Origin: Catenulispora yoronensis
Lineage (GTDB): Bacteria > Actinomycetota > Actinomycetes > Streptomycetales > Catenulisporaceae
Assembly: GCF_039531695.1 (NCBI RefSeq)
Contig: NZ_BAAAQN010000025.1
Location: 62,001-126,000, forward strand
Length of the DNA stretch: 64,000 nucleotides
Direction of reading: 5' to 3'
The notes beneath the pieces were generated by a model. That model had not been told where the DNA came from and searched no databases. It was given only the letters and a program-made list of their open reading frames with translations. Below are positions 8,634 to 18,900 of this stretch, piece by piece. Within the stretch, counting starts at the first letter, position 1. The number at the start of each line of letters is the position of its first letter. A program made the translations under genes and the position numbers.

Positions 8634-11254
8634 GTCCGCCCCTTCGTCGCGGCCAGGGCCTGGTCGCCCTCGATGATCGGTCTGTTCTTTCCGGCGAACC
8701 AGTCGGCGAGCCGGTCGGAGTACCAGGGGGAGGCGGGGTTCTCGCTCTGCCCGCCGGGATAGATGCCGACCGACTGTCCGGTGCCCCAGTCGACGACCAT
8801 CCGCCAGCTGGCACCGCCGACGGCCACGCCGGTAAGGGTCTTGCCGTGCCGCACCGGCGCCGCGCTGACCACGGAGTTGATGGTGCGGCCGCTGCCGCCG
8901 GAGGGGAACGGGCCCTCGTCCAGCGTCGGCGACTTCAGCAGCGAGGCGATCATCACCTTGTGCCCGTTGCCGAGCTTCCAGGTGTTCACGTCCGCGCCGC
9001 GCTTGCTCTTGAGGTCGGCCACCGCCGCCGCGAACGCCTGCCGCACCACCTCGGGCGCGGTGTGCGTGGTCGAACCCGCGGGTGCGAACACCGGGTTTGC
9101 TGTGTCCGAGATCGTCATGTTGATCAACAGGCCATTGAGTCCGTCGACCGCATAGGTGCTGTCGTTCTTCCTGGGCGTAAACACGTCCCGCGGCGGCGCT
9201 GGAACCTTGTACTGCTGCCAGACCGGATGCCACACGGCGTACCCGTACAGCACCATGAACCGGCCCCAGATCGTGGCCGCCGTGGAGTTCGCGTCCACCC
9301 CGTAGTTCCAACTCTTCAGATCGTTCAGCGCCGCGGTCTGCACCGCGTCCCACTGCTGCCCCGGCGCCTGCAGATACGACAGCACCGTCGGCAGCATCGC
9401 GCGCGCCACATCATCGGCCGACGACATCTGCAGGTCCTGCATCTGCTGCGAGGTCACCCCGGTCGCGCCGGTGAGCGCCTTGGTGATCTCGGTGGACCGC
9501 CAGCCCTGGTCGAAGAAGTCGTAGCCGCGACCGTAGTAGTAGGGGTAGTCGGTGCCGACCTCGCGCTGGTTCGCGGTCTGCGCGAACCCGGACGGCGGGT
9601 TGTAGGTGATCGGCAGCGCCTCGAACGGGATGCTCCCGGTGACGTCGCACTCCCCGGTCCCGGCCATCGGCAGCCATGGCAGGCAGCTGTCGGAGGTCTG
9701 CGGCTGGAGGCCGGCGTTGACGATGCCGATGTTGCCGGAGTCGTCGGCGTAGGCGAAGTTCTGCGCCGGGGTGTTCCAGGAGCGCAGCGCCTGGTGGAAC
9801 TGGTCGAAGCTGGTGGCCTTCTCCACGGTCAGCATGCTGTCGAGGTTGTCGCTGGGCAGAGTCCCGGCGAACCACACCGCGGCGGTGACCCCCTGGACGG
9901 TCATGATGGGACCGTGCACGGTCATCCGGGTCGTGTAGGTGACTGTCGAGCCGTCATGCTGCTTGATCTTGTTGACGATCTTCGTCATCGGTCGCCACTG
10001 GCCGTCCCAGTAGTACTGGTCGGGATGCGCGGCGTCGGTCTGCTCCAGGTAGTAGAAGGTGCCGGGCCGCTGGGAGTTGGTCAGGCCCCAGCTGATGTGC
10101 TGGTTCTTGCCGTCCAGTACCGCCGGGATGCCCGGCACTGTCACGCCGGCCAGCTGGTACGACGGCGAGCGCAGCTCCACCTGGTACCAGATCGACGGCA
10201 TGGTCAGGTTCAGGTGCGGGTCGGAGGCCAGGATCGGCTTGCCGGAGGCCGTGAGGCTGCCGGAGACCACCCAGGCGTTGCTGTCACCGATGGTGTGGTA
10301 GGCGTTCGCGGGCAACTGCGACAGTCGGTCCTGGAACTGTGCCGAGGCCTCGATCGCCTGTTGCGAGGAGCCGGTCTGGAACTCCTGTGCTTGGCCCGCC
10401 GCCTGCGGCACCGTGCCTCCCGTCGGCGTCGGCGCCCCGTCGTCGCGCGCCGGGATCGGGGTCAGCGGCAGCTTCTGGTAGGGGCCCGGGTCGTACGGGT
10501 ACTGCGGGTTCTGCCCGACGGGCTGGTACAGCTGCTCGAACTTCTGCCGGCCGAACGCGCCGGCGATGTAGCTGTACGCCGTCGGCAGCGGGTCGAAGGC
10601 CAGGGTCTGGGTCTCCAGCCGCTGCACCGCGAGGCTGTCGACCGGGGTCCACTGCTCGACGGGGAAGTTCATGAGCTTGTAGTAGAGCGGCAGCGAGTTG
10701 TCCTTTTTCATCTGCGCGATGGCGGCGTTGACACCTTGGGTGTACTGGGTGAGAACGGCGCGGGCCGGGGATTGGGCCGGCAGCGAGTCCCAGTCGCGCT
10801 GGGACGCGCGCAGCAGGCCGAGGTCGAGTTCGTATTCGTCGGACGGCAGCGCGGCCGGGTCGTTGGTGGTCTCGGCGAGCCGGCCCTCGGCCTGGCGGCG
10901 CGCCATGTCCATCTCGAACAGGCGGAAGCGGGCATGGGTGTAGCCCAGGGCCCGGTACATGTCGGCGTCGGTGCCGGCCTGGATGTGGGCGGTGCCGTCG
11001 CTCTCGAACGACACGGTGGCGCCGCCGGTCAGGCCGGGCAGCTTCAGGTTCTGGTCGTGCGGCGGGTCGCCCTGGTCGGCCGTGGTCCACACGCCGGTGC
11101 CGGGGTTGATGGCGGCGCCGAGGGGCGGGATGGTGCCGGCCCCGGCGACCGAGACCTCCAGGACCGCCACGGCCAGGACGAGTGCCCCGACCAGCGAGAC
11201 CGCGCGCAGGCCGAGCCGGCCACGCGGTGTCAGGTCCCTTCTCCATGATCTCAA
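8615..11254 (-). CDS. Penicillin-acylase-type Ntn hydrolase, exported
   Basis: 879 aa. An N-terminal signal/anchor (LRAVSLVGALVLAVAVLEVS) is followed by the alpha region (AHIQAGTDADMYRALGYTHARFRLFEMDMARRQAEGRLAE, residues ~89-128), a linker, and the autocatalytic site GDSNAWVVSG with Ser325 as the expected N-terminal nucleophile of the beta chain. The HisAsp region SDPHLNLTMPSIWYQVEL and a conserved NxR-like segment (TNSQRPGTFYYLE) are present. The family hydrolyses amide-linked acyl chains from penicillins, homoserine lactones or peptides. Because the NRPS upstream starts with a fatty-acyl ligase, the likely job is to remove the fatty acyl group from the exported product (PvdQ- or saframycin-like prodrug maturation). 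Coupled to neighbours on both sides. Confidence 0.92.
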   Translation of the reverse strand: MRSWRRDLTPRGRLGLRAVSLVGALVLAVAVLEVSVAGAGTIPPLGAAINPGTGVWTTADQGDPPHDQNLKLPGLTGGATVSFESDGTAHIQAGTDADMYRALGYTHARFRLFEMDMARRQAEGRLAETTNDPAALPSDEYELDLGLLRASQRDWDSLPAQSPARAVLTQYTQGVNAAIAQMKKDNSLPLYYKLMNFPVEQWTPVDSLAVQRLETQTLAFDPLPTAYSYIAGAFGRQKFEQLYQPVGQNPQYPYDPGPYQKLPLTPIPARDDGAPTPTGGTVPQAAGQAQEFQTGSSQQAIEASAQFQDRLSQLPANAYHTIGDSNAWVVSGSLTASGKPILASDPHLNLTMPSIWYQVELRSPSYQLAGVTVPGIPAVLDGKNQHISWGLTNSQRPGTFYYLEQTDAAHPDQYYWDGQWRPMTKIVNKIKQHDGSTVTYTTRMTVHGPIMTVQGVTAAVWFAGTLPSDNLDSMLTVEKATSFDQFHQALRSWNTPAQNFAYADDSGNIGIVNAGLQPQTSDSCLPWLPMAGTGECDVTGSIPFEALPITYNPPSGFAQTANQREVGTDYPYYYGRGYDFFDQGWRSTEITKALTGATGVTSQQMQDLQMSSADDVARAMLPTVLSYLQAPGQQWDAVQTAALNDLKSWNYGVDANSTAATIWGRFMVLYGYAVWHPVWQQYKVPAPPRDVFTPRKNDSTYAVDGLNGLLINMTISDTANPVFAPAGSTTHTAPEVVRQAFAAAVADLKSKRGADVNTWKLGNGHKVMIASLLKSPTLDEGPFPSGGSGRTINSVVSAAPVRHGKTLTGVAVGGASWRMVVDWGTGQSVGIYPGGQSENPASPWYSDRLADWFAGKNRPIIEGDQALAATKGRTWTLNP

Positions 11255-11267
11255 GGTGCTGCCTCCT

Positions 11268-12242
11268 TCAGGTGCGGCCCGCCGCGTGGGTGGCCCGGTC
11301 GGCCGCGGTCAGGGTGGTCCGGACGGTGCGGAGCACGTTGTGCTCCTGGTCGAACAGGGCGAAGTGGCCGCCGGGCAGGGTGACGCGGGTGAACGGTCCG
11401 GCGGAGCACCGCCCCCAGGCGGTCAAGGCGCCCGGTGGTGCTGCGGGGTCGTGCAGTCCGCCGAGCGCGGTGATCGGTGCGGTCACGGTCGCGGCGGGGT
11501 CCGGGGTGTGGGCCTCGGCGGCCTCGTAGTCGGCGCGCAGGGCCGGGGTGACGAGGTCGACGAGGTCGGGATGGGCCAGGACGTCGGGGTCCAGTCCGCC
11601 GAGGCGGCGGACGTGGGTGAGGAAGGCCGGATCGGTCAGGGTCCGCACCGGCGGGTCGGCGCTCCGGGACGGCGCGGGAGCGGCGCCGGAGATGAAGAGG
11701 TGCAGCGGGCGGGCCCCGTCGGCTTCCAGGCGGCGCGCGAGTTCGAAGGCGAGCAGGCCGCCGAAGCTGTGGCCGAGCAGGGCGAAGGGTCGGTCGAGGT
11801 GCGGCGCCATGGCGTCGGCCAGCGCGTCGACGATGTCGACGACGCGGCGCAGCGGCGGTTCGACGACGCGGCGCTCGTGGCCGGGCAGGCAGACCCCGAT
11901 CAGGTCGATCCCGGGCAGACGGTCGGCCCAGCGCAGGTAGCGGGCCGGGCCGGAGCCGGCGTGCGGGAGGCAGAACAGGCGGACGGCGGAGTCGGCGGTG
12001 GCGGTGGCGGTGGTGCCGGCGGCGGTAGCGGTGCCGGCAGCAGCAGCGTCGACAGTGTGAGCGGTGTCAGCGCTCGTGGTAACCGCGATGCCGGCAGCAG
12101 CGGGTTCAGCGGCGGCGGTGGCAACAGCACCAGCAGTGCGAGCGGCGGCAGCGTTCATGGCAACCGCGGTGGTGGCATTGGCAGTGCCAGCAGCAGCATC
12201 AGCCGCCCAGCGCAGCCACAGCCCGGTGGTCCCAGCCGTCAT
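11268..12242 (-). CDS. Type II thioesterase (alpha/beta hydrolase)
   Basis: 324 aa. The ATG (12242) overlaps the stop of the terminal NRPS gene as ATGA. The catalytic domain starts near residue 90 (VRLFCLPHAGSGPARYLRWA) with nucleophile elbow GHSFGG and a C-terminal His in LPGGHFALFD. Type II thioesterases remove mis-primed or stalled acyl groups from NRPS carriers. Oddly, residues ~13-88 are an Ala/Thr-rich low-complexity stretch not found in ordinary 240-260 aa members; it looks like an in-frame expansion between the start and the domain. Release of the main product is unlikely to be its role because the NRPS ends in a reductase. Confidence 0.9.
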   Translation of the reverse strand: MTAGTTGLWLRWAADAAAGTANATTAVAMNAAAARTAGAVATAAAEPAAAGIAVTTSADTAHTVDAAAAGTATAAGTTATATADSAVRLFCLPHAGSGPARYLRWADRLPGIDLIGVCLPGHERRVVEPPLRRVVDIVDALADAMAPHLDRPFALLGHSFGGLLAFELARRLEADGARPLHLFISGAAPAPSRSADPPVRTLTDPAFLTHVRRLGGLDPDVLAHPDLVDLVTPALRADYEAAEAHTPDPAATVTAPITALGGLHDPAAPPGALTAWGRCSAGPFTRVTLPGGHFALFDQEHNVLRTVRTTLTAADRATHAAGRT

Positions 12243-15200
12243 CACCGCGCCCCGCTCTCGCTGAGCTCGGGCACCATGCCCTGCCGGACCAGGAAGGCGA
12301 CTGTCTTCGCGACGTACTCCACATCGATGGCCGGGAAGCCGGCGTCGCCGCCGAGGCCGGACAGGGTGTTGTCGATCTCGACCACGCCCGGGTCGCCGTT
12401 CATCGGGCCGTCGATCGACAGCAGGGCGGCCAGGCCGTCCAGGCGTCCGGCGGTGCGGCGGGCCAGCTGTACGCGCCACTGCGCGTACGGCACGGTGTCG
12501 AACCGGTAGCCGGTCTGCGTGAGGTACTCGTGGATGGATTTCATCGGCGCGACCTGCGGGTTGTAGAACTGGTGCACAGGGTTGGGCCGCGGTGCGAGCC
12601 GGGACAGGCGGACGATCGCGCCGGAGACCTGGTCCACCGGCAGCACGTGCAGCGGGATCGGGGTGTCCTCGGGCATCAGGGCCGCGATCAGGCTGCCGGC
12701 CAGGCACAGCGCCAGCTGGTCGCGGATGCCGACCGCGCCGGTGCCGGTGGCGCCGGTGATCAGCCACGGCCGGTACACCCCGACCGGCAGGCCCCGCCGT
12801 CCGGCCTCCAGGACGAGGTGCTCCCCCGTCTTCTTGCTGAGCACGTAGCCGTCGGAGGTGCCGACGTCCAAGGGTCCGGGGCGTTCGGGCAGGACGTCGC
12901 CGACCCGCATGTCGATGGTGGAGATGTAGTGGACCGGCGTCGGACGCCCGGTGCAGGCCAGGCGCAGGATCTCGGTGGTGCCGACGACGTTGGGGGCGCG
13001 CAGCACGCGGTAAGGAAGGATGAAGTTCATGTGCGCGGCGCAGTGGTAAATGACGTCGAGCCGGTCGGCGAGCTCCGCGAAGCCGGCCTCGTCCAGACCG
13101 AGACGCGGCAGGGTGAGGTCGCCGGGAAGGACGGTCAGCTTGGCGACGTCGACGTCCTGGTCGTAGTCGGCCAGGTTCGCCGCCAGACGCTCGGCGGGAT
13201 TCTCACCACGGACCAGGCACACGACCTCGGTCGCACCGTTCCGCAAAAGCTCGGCAATCATGTGGCCGCCAAGGAACCCAGTGCCTCCAGTAAGCAGCAC
13301 GCGCCCGAGGCCGCCGTCCGGTGGCACGGGCCTCGCGACGCCGGAGGGGACGACGTCGGCGGGCAGCTGCTCGTCATGCAGCGCGGCGGCCACGGCGCTG
13401 TCGGGAACACCGGGCCCGTCGGGGCCTTCGAGCGCGGCGGCGAGGGTGGCGACGGTGGAGTGCGTGAACAGCGTCTTCAGCGGCACCGGCATCCCGACGG
13501 CCTCCGGCAGCGCGACGATCAGCCGCGCAGCGGTGAGCGACGTGCCACCGGCCTCGAAGAAGTCGTCGTGGACACCGATGTCGCGACGGTCCAGCACCGT
13601 GCCGAAGCAGTCCAGGATCGCCCGCTCCAGGTGAGTACGGGGACGGACGGCGCCTTCGTAGCCGCTGGTTCGCCGCGCGGTCGCGGCGAGGAGCGCTTCA
13701 GGAGTGTCGGGCAGCTCGGACAGCCCGAGATACCGGTCGGGCAGGAGCCGAGCGGGGAGCTCGGAGGCCAGGAAGGCAACGAGATCCGGTTCCGCGACGG
13801 TCTCGGCGACGTACACCGCGACGGTCTCACCGGTGGCGGTACGAACGGCGGCAGCGGCGGTGACCTCCGGGTGGGCGCACAGGGCAGCTTCGAGTTCTGC
13901 CAGATCCGGCGAGTCAAGGAGTTCGACGACACCGTCGATCAGCCGTGCGGTGCGGCCGGTACGAAGCCAGCGCGCGCCGTCCGGCGCCGGGGTGAGGACC
14001 TCGGCGGTCCGCGCAGCGCCATCGCGATGGTGGAGTGGCTCGACCGTGCCGGAGAACCAGAGTTCGCCACGGGCTCCGGGGAGGGCCGGCCAACCAGTGA
14101 AGTCGGTGAGCCCGAGCGTCGGGTCGGTACCCGCGAGAGCACGCAGCGGGAAGTACAAATCACTGCTGACCTGGGCTGGCACCAGCGGATGGAAGCTCTG
14201 CGACAGCCTTCGGGCCAGCCGATCCCAAGAGTCGCCGCCGGAATCCATCGCCTGCGCGCCAGCGGTGGGGTCGATGACTGAGATCTGAAGATCTTTCAGG
14301 TCTTCACGATCTGTGAGGAGTACCACGCCACGATCAAGGCGCCGCGCCAGGTATGCGGGCGGCGCGGTGGGATCCAGCTCGATGAACGGGGTGCCCAAGA
14401 GGCGTGCGATCGCGCTAGCGCACTCGCGAACCGTCTCATCCCGAACACAGATCCCGACCACGACAGGGCGATCCGAGAACAAAGCAGCTATCGCTCCGAT
14501 CTCCGAACCGGCGCGTTCGGCAAGGCTCTCGGGTACACGCCTGATCCCAAGCACCTCTTCGGCAACCCTCTGCGCCTCGTCGGAGCTCACCTCAGCAACC
14601 GCCGCCAGCCCTGCCCCGACCGGAAGCGCCGACACCCGCACCCCGAGGTCCTCGCCCATCGCGGTCAGCACCGCGACAACGTCTGCGAGGATCCCCTCGG
14701 CGGTCCCCACCTCGAACAACGCCGTCGCGTAGACCAGGTTCAGCCGGAACCCTTCGGCGGCCAGCTGGGCATCCAGCGTCAGGTCGTAGCTGGCCACGCC
14801 GCCAGCGACCGGCGCGGGCGACAGTGTCGCGCCGTCGACCCCGACCTCGCCCGAGAGCCCGTCCTGCACCGCCAGCAGTACCTGCGTCAGCGGCGCGCGG
14901 CCCAGGTCACGGGGTGGGTCGAGTTCGGTGACGAGGTGCTCGAACGGCAGGTCCTGGTGCGCGTATCCGTCCAGACAGGTGCGGCGAGCGCGGGCCAGCA
15001 GGTCGCGCAGGGTGGGGTCGCCGGACGCGTCGACAGGCAGGGCCAGCATGTTGATGAAGCAGCCGAGCAGGTCGGCGGTCTCCGGGCGGGTTCGTCCGGA
15101 CACCGGCGTGCCGATCATGAACGCCGGCTGTCCGGAGCGCCGGGCCAGCACGGCCTGGTACGCGGTCAGCAGCAGCATGAACGGCGTCGCGCCCTCGGAT

Positions 15201-15973
15201 CGCGCGGCGTCGACCAGCGTCGCGGCCAGCTCCGGTCCGATCTCCCGGGAGGCCATCGCGCCGCCGAAGTCCTGCTCCGGCGGGCGCGGGTGGTCGGTCG
15301 GCAGGTCCAGGACGCGCGGGACGCCGGCCAGTGCTCGTTTCCAGTACGCGAGCTGCTCGTCCAGACCGCTGTCGGCCAACGTCTCGCGCTGCCAGACTGC
15401 GAAGTCCGCGTACTGGATCGGCAGCTCGGGCAGTTCCGCCGCCACCCCGCGCACCTCGGCCCGGTACAGCTCCGCCAGGTCCCGGACCAGCAGGTCGGCC
15501 GACCAGCCGTCGCAGACGGTGTGGTGCAGCACGATCAACAGCAGCCCCTCGTCCGCGGTGATCCGCACCAGCGCGGCGCGCATCAGCGGACCCTGCCGCA
15601 GTTCGAACGACGACCCCGCCTGCTGCCTGCCGACCGACTCGGCCGCGGCGCGCGCCTGCTCCCCCGGCAGGCCGCTGACATCGACGACGCGCAGCACCGT
15701 CCTGGCTTCCGGCGCGATGATCTGCACCGGCGCGGTCCCGTCGTGGTCGAACCTGGTCCGCAGCACCTCGTGCCGATCGGCCAGCGCGGTCAGCGCACGG
15801 TCCAGGGCGACGGCGTCGAGGCGGCCCTGGACCCGCAGCGCGGCGGTGATCGTGAACGCGGCGCTGCCGGGATCGAGCTGCTCCAGGAACCAGATCCGCT
15901 CCTGCGCGAAGGAGAGCGGGAAGACGTCCTGCGTCGCGGCGTCGAAGCCGGCGGAGTCCTGCACAGTGGTCAT
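12242..15973 (-). CDS. NRPS, terminal module: C - degenerate A - PCP - reductase
   Basis: 1243 aa from ATG 15973 (ATGA overlap with the preceding NRPS). The C domain (residues ~15-450) has an intact HHTVCDGW motif. The next ~300 residues resemble an A domain by position and some strands (GELWFSGTVEPLHHRDG, ARWLRTGRTARLIDGVVELL) but lack the A3 phosphate loop, the A5 Y-G-P-T-E and the A10 Lys motifs, so it should not activate an amino acid. A PCP follows (DDFFEAGGTSL, Ser ~812), then a thioester reductase domain (VLLTGGTGFLGGHMIAELL ~897; a Tyr-x3-Lys in SDGYVLSKKTGEH) that uses NADPH to release an aldehyde or alcohol. The carrier must be loaded in trans, most simply by the carrier-less A domain encoded at 31888-34275. 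Confidence 0.93.
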   Translation of the reverse strand: MTTVQDSAGFDAATQDVFPLSFAQERIWFLEQLDPGSAAFTITAALRVQGRLDAVALDRALTALADRHEVLRTRFDHDGTAPVQIIAPEARTVLRVVDVSGLPGEQARAAAESVGRQQAGSSFELRQGPLMRAALVRITADEGLLLIVLHHTVCDGWSADLLVRDLAELYRAEVRGVAAELPELPIQYADFAVWQRETLADSGLDEQLAYWKRALAGVPRVLDLPTDHPRPPEQDFGGAMASREIGPELAATLVDAARSEGATPFMLLLTAYQAVLARRSGQPAFMIGTPVSGRTRPETADLLGCFINMLALPVDASGDPTLRDLLARARRTCLDGYAHQDLPFEHLVTELDPPRDLGRAPLTQVLLAVQDGLSGEVGVDGATLSPAPVAGGVASYDLTLDAQLAAEGFRLNLVYATALFEVGTAEGILADVVAVLTAMGEDLGVRVSALPVGAGLAAVAEVSSDEAQRVAEEVLGIRRVPESLAERAGSEIGAIAALFSDRPVVVGICVRDETVRECASAIARLLGTPFIELDPTAPPAYLARRLDRGVVLLTDREDLKDLQISVIDPTAGAQAMDSGGDSWDRLARRLSQSFHPLVPAQVSSDLYFPLRALAGTDPTLGLTDFTGWPALPGARGELWFSGTVEPLHHRDGAARTAEVLTPAPDGARWLRTGRTARLIDGVVELLDSPDLAELEAALCAHPEVTAAAAVRTATGETVAVYVAETVAEPDLVAFLASELPARLLPDRYLGLSELPDTPEALLAATARRTSGYEGAVRPRTHLERAILDCFGTVLDRRDIGVHDDFFEAGGTSLTAARLIVALPEAVGMPVPLKTLFTHSTVATLAAALEGPDGPGVPDSAVAAALHDEQLPADVVPSGVARPVPPDGGLGRVLLTGGTGFLGGHMIAELLRNGATEVVCLVRGENPAERLAANLADYDQDVDVAKLTVLPGDLTLPRLGLDEAGFAELADRLDVIYHCAAHMNFILPYRVLRAPNVVGTTEILRLACTGRPTPVHYISTIDMRVGDVLPERPGPLDVGTSDGYVLSKKTGEHLVLEAGRRGLPVGVYRPWLITGATGTGAVGIRDQLALCLAGSLIAALMPEDTPIPLHVLPVDQVSGAIVRLSRLAPRPNPVHQFYNPQVAPMKSIHEYLTQTGYRFDTVPYAQWRVQLARRTAGRLDGLAALLSIDGPMNGDPGVVEIDNTLSGLGGDAGFPAIDVEYVAKTVAFLVRQGMVPELSESGAR

Positions 15974-18900
15974 GGCAGTCTTCTCTCGGACTGGGTGGTC
16001 TGGGCCCGGCGGACCTGCCGCCGGATGGTGGTGGTCTGGCCGGCGGCGCGCAGCAGCCGGGCGATCCCGGCGACCGTGGGGTCCACGAAGACATCGCGCA
16101 GCCGCAGCTCGCACCCGAAGCGTTCGCGCAGCCGGGCGGCGATGCGCGCGGCCTGCAGCGAGTTGCCGCCCAGGACGAAGAAGTCGTCGTCGACGCCGAC
16201 CAGGCCGGTGTCGGTGCCGAGGATCTCGGCCCAGACTTCGGCGACGGCCGTCTCGAAGGGGTCGCGTGGCGCGGCTGCCGATCCGGTCCGCTGCCTCGGC
16301 ACAGGGTCGGGCAGGGCCGCGCGGTCGATCTTGGCGTTGTCGCCGAGCGGCATCGCCGTCAGGACCACGATGTCGGCCGGGACCATGTAGTCCGGCAGGC
16401 GGCCGCGCAGCCGACGGCGCAGATCCTCGGGATCGAGGTCCTCCCCGGGCGCGGGTACTGCGTAGCCGACCAGCCGGGCGTCGGCGCCGCGGCCCCGCAG
16501 CACGGCGGCTGCCTGGCGCACGTCCGGTTCGGCGGCCAGGGCGGCCTCGATCTCGCCGAGCTCGACCCGGAAGCCGCGGATCTTGATCTGGTTGTCGGCG
16601 CGGCCGCGGAATTCCAGCAGGCCGTCGGGGCCGTGCCGGACCACGTCGCCGGTGCGGTACAGCCGCGCGCCCCTGCGGCCGGAGAGCATGTCCGGCACGA
16701 ACGCCGCGGCGGTCTCCGCGGCCCGGCCCAGGTATCCGCGGCCCAGCGAGGCGCCGCCGACATACAGCTCCCCCCACACGCCGGGCGGAACAGGTCTGGC
16801 GTGGCGGTCCAGGACGTAGAGCTCCACCAGCGGCATAGGGACGCCGAGCGGCACCCGGCTGCGGGACTGGGCCCGCTTGCAGGTCCAGCCGGTGACGGCG
16901 ATCGCGGTCTCGGTGGGTCCGTACATGTGCAGCAGGTCGGCAGAGCCGTGGGCGAAGAACGCCTCCTGCGTCGCGACCGGCAGCGTCTCGGCGCCGCACA
17001 TGACGTAGCGCAGCGAGTCCGGGAACACGGCGCCGGCGGCGTCGAGCGCCTCCACCGCGAGTTCGAGCATGGAGGGCACGAAGTGGGTGATGGTGATGCC
17101 CGCGTCCTCGATCAGGTCGACGAGGTATTCCGGGTCCCGCTGGCTGCCCGGTCTGGCCAAAACGAGTTCGGCGCCGGCCAGCAGGGGCCAGAACACCTCC
17201 TTCACGGCGACGTCGAAGGTGGTGGTGGTCTTGTGGAGCATCCGGTCCGAGGCGTCCAGCGGCCAGTCCTGCTGCATCCACAGCAGGTTGTTGCAGATGG
17301 CGCGGTGCTCGATCTGCACGCCCTTGGGCTTGCCGGTGGATCCGGAGGTGTAGACGACGTAGGCGACATGCCCCGGGGAGACGGCCACGGACAGCGGTCC
17401 GGCGTCGCCGGTCGTCTGCCATTCGGGCTGGTCGATGTGGATGTGCGCGGGCTCGGGCGGCAGGACCCGGTCGCCCGCGGTGTCGGTCACGACCAGGCGC
17501 GCGCCGGCGTCGGCGAGGATGTCGGCCAGCCGTGCCGGAGGCTGCGCCGGATCCAGGGGCAGGAATCCGGCGCCGGTCTTGAGGATCGCGTACTGGGCCA
17601 CGACCGCTTCCAGGCTGCGCGGCAGCGCGACGCCGACGACGTCGTCGGGCCGCACGCCACGGTCGACAAGGTGCCCGGCGAGCCGGTTGGCGCGGCTGTC
17701 GAGTTCGGCATAGGTGAGCCGGGGCCTGGGCTGTCCGAGGTCGGTGGCCATGGAGACCGCCACCGCGTCGGGAGTCGCGGCGGCCTGGGTCTCGACGAGG
17801 GTGTGCAGGCACACCAGGGGGTCGTAGTCGGCGGGTACCCGGTTGAAGTCGCGCAGCCAGGTCTGCTGCTCGGCCGGGCTCAGGGTGCTGATTTCGGACA
17901 GCGGCCGGTCGGGGTCGGCGACGAACTCGCGCAGGGTTCGCACGTAGTACTCGGCGAACCGGGCCATCAACGGTTCCTGATAGACGTCGGTGTCGTACTC
18001 CAGACCGCCAGCGATGCCGTCGGGGGTGTCGTCGGGAGTGTCGATCAAGTTCAGGACGACGTCGAACTTGGCCGTGCGGTTCGGCACCGCCAGCGGCTCG
18101 ACCGCCAGGCCGGGCAGTTCCGGCACCGCGCCCGCGGCGTTGTTCAGCGCGATCATCACCTGGAACAGCGGGCTGCGGGCCGGGTCGCGCTGCGGCGCCA
18201 TCGCCTCCACCAGGGTTTCGAACGCGACGTCGGGGGCGGCGTAGGCGTCCAGACAGGCGCGGCGGGCGCGGCCCAGCAGTTCCCGCACGGTCGGATCACC
18301 GGAGGTGTCGACGCGCAGCACGAGGGTCTCGGCGAACAGGCCGACGACGTCGGCGGCGCCGGGAACGGTCCGGTTGGCGGCCGGAGTGCCGATCAGCAGG
18401 TCCTCCTGGCCGCTGAACCGGGTCAGGGTGGCGGCGAAGGCGGCGAGCAGCACCATGAACTCGGTGCCGCCGGACTCCTGGGCCAGGGTTCTGATACGTC
18501 CGGTGAGGCCGGTCCCGGCCGCCAGGGGCAGCGTGCGGCCACGGTGGCGGCGCTCGGGCGGTCGGGGCCGGTCGGCGGGCAACTCCAGGGTGTGCGGGGC
18601 GCCGGCGAGTTCCTCGCGGCGCCGGGTGAGCTGGCCGGCGGCCCGGGCGCCGCGGCCGCGCTGCCAAGCGGCGTAGTCACTGTGGCGCAGGGCGGGCTCG
18701 GCCAGTTCGGTCCCGGTGTAGGCGGCGGCCAGGTCGCGCGCCAGGAGCGAGACCGACCAGCCGTCGGCGATGATGTGGTGCAGCAGCAGGACCAGGACGT
18801 GATCGTGCTCCGACAGCCGGATCACGGTGACGCGGAACGGCGGCTCGCCCTCGGCGAGACGGAACGGCCGAGTGGCCGCGGCGTCGGCCAGCACGGCCGC

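Noticed and set aside
8846..11248. Plus-strand open frame of 800 codons
   Set aside because: Antisense shadow of the penicillin acylase; Arg/Val/Gly-rich, no motif.
12242..15973. Intact A domain in the terminal NRPS
   Set aside because: The core A3, A5 and A10 motifs could not be found; the region is too short.
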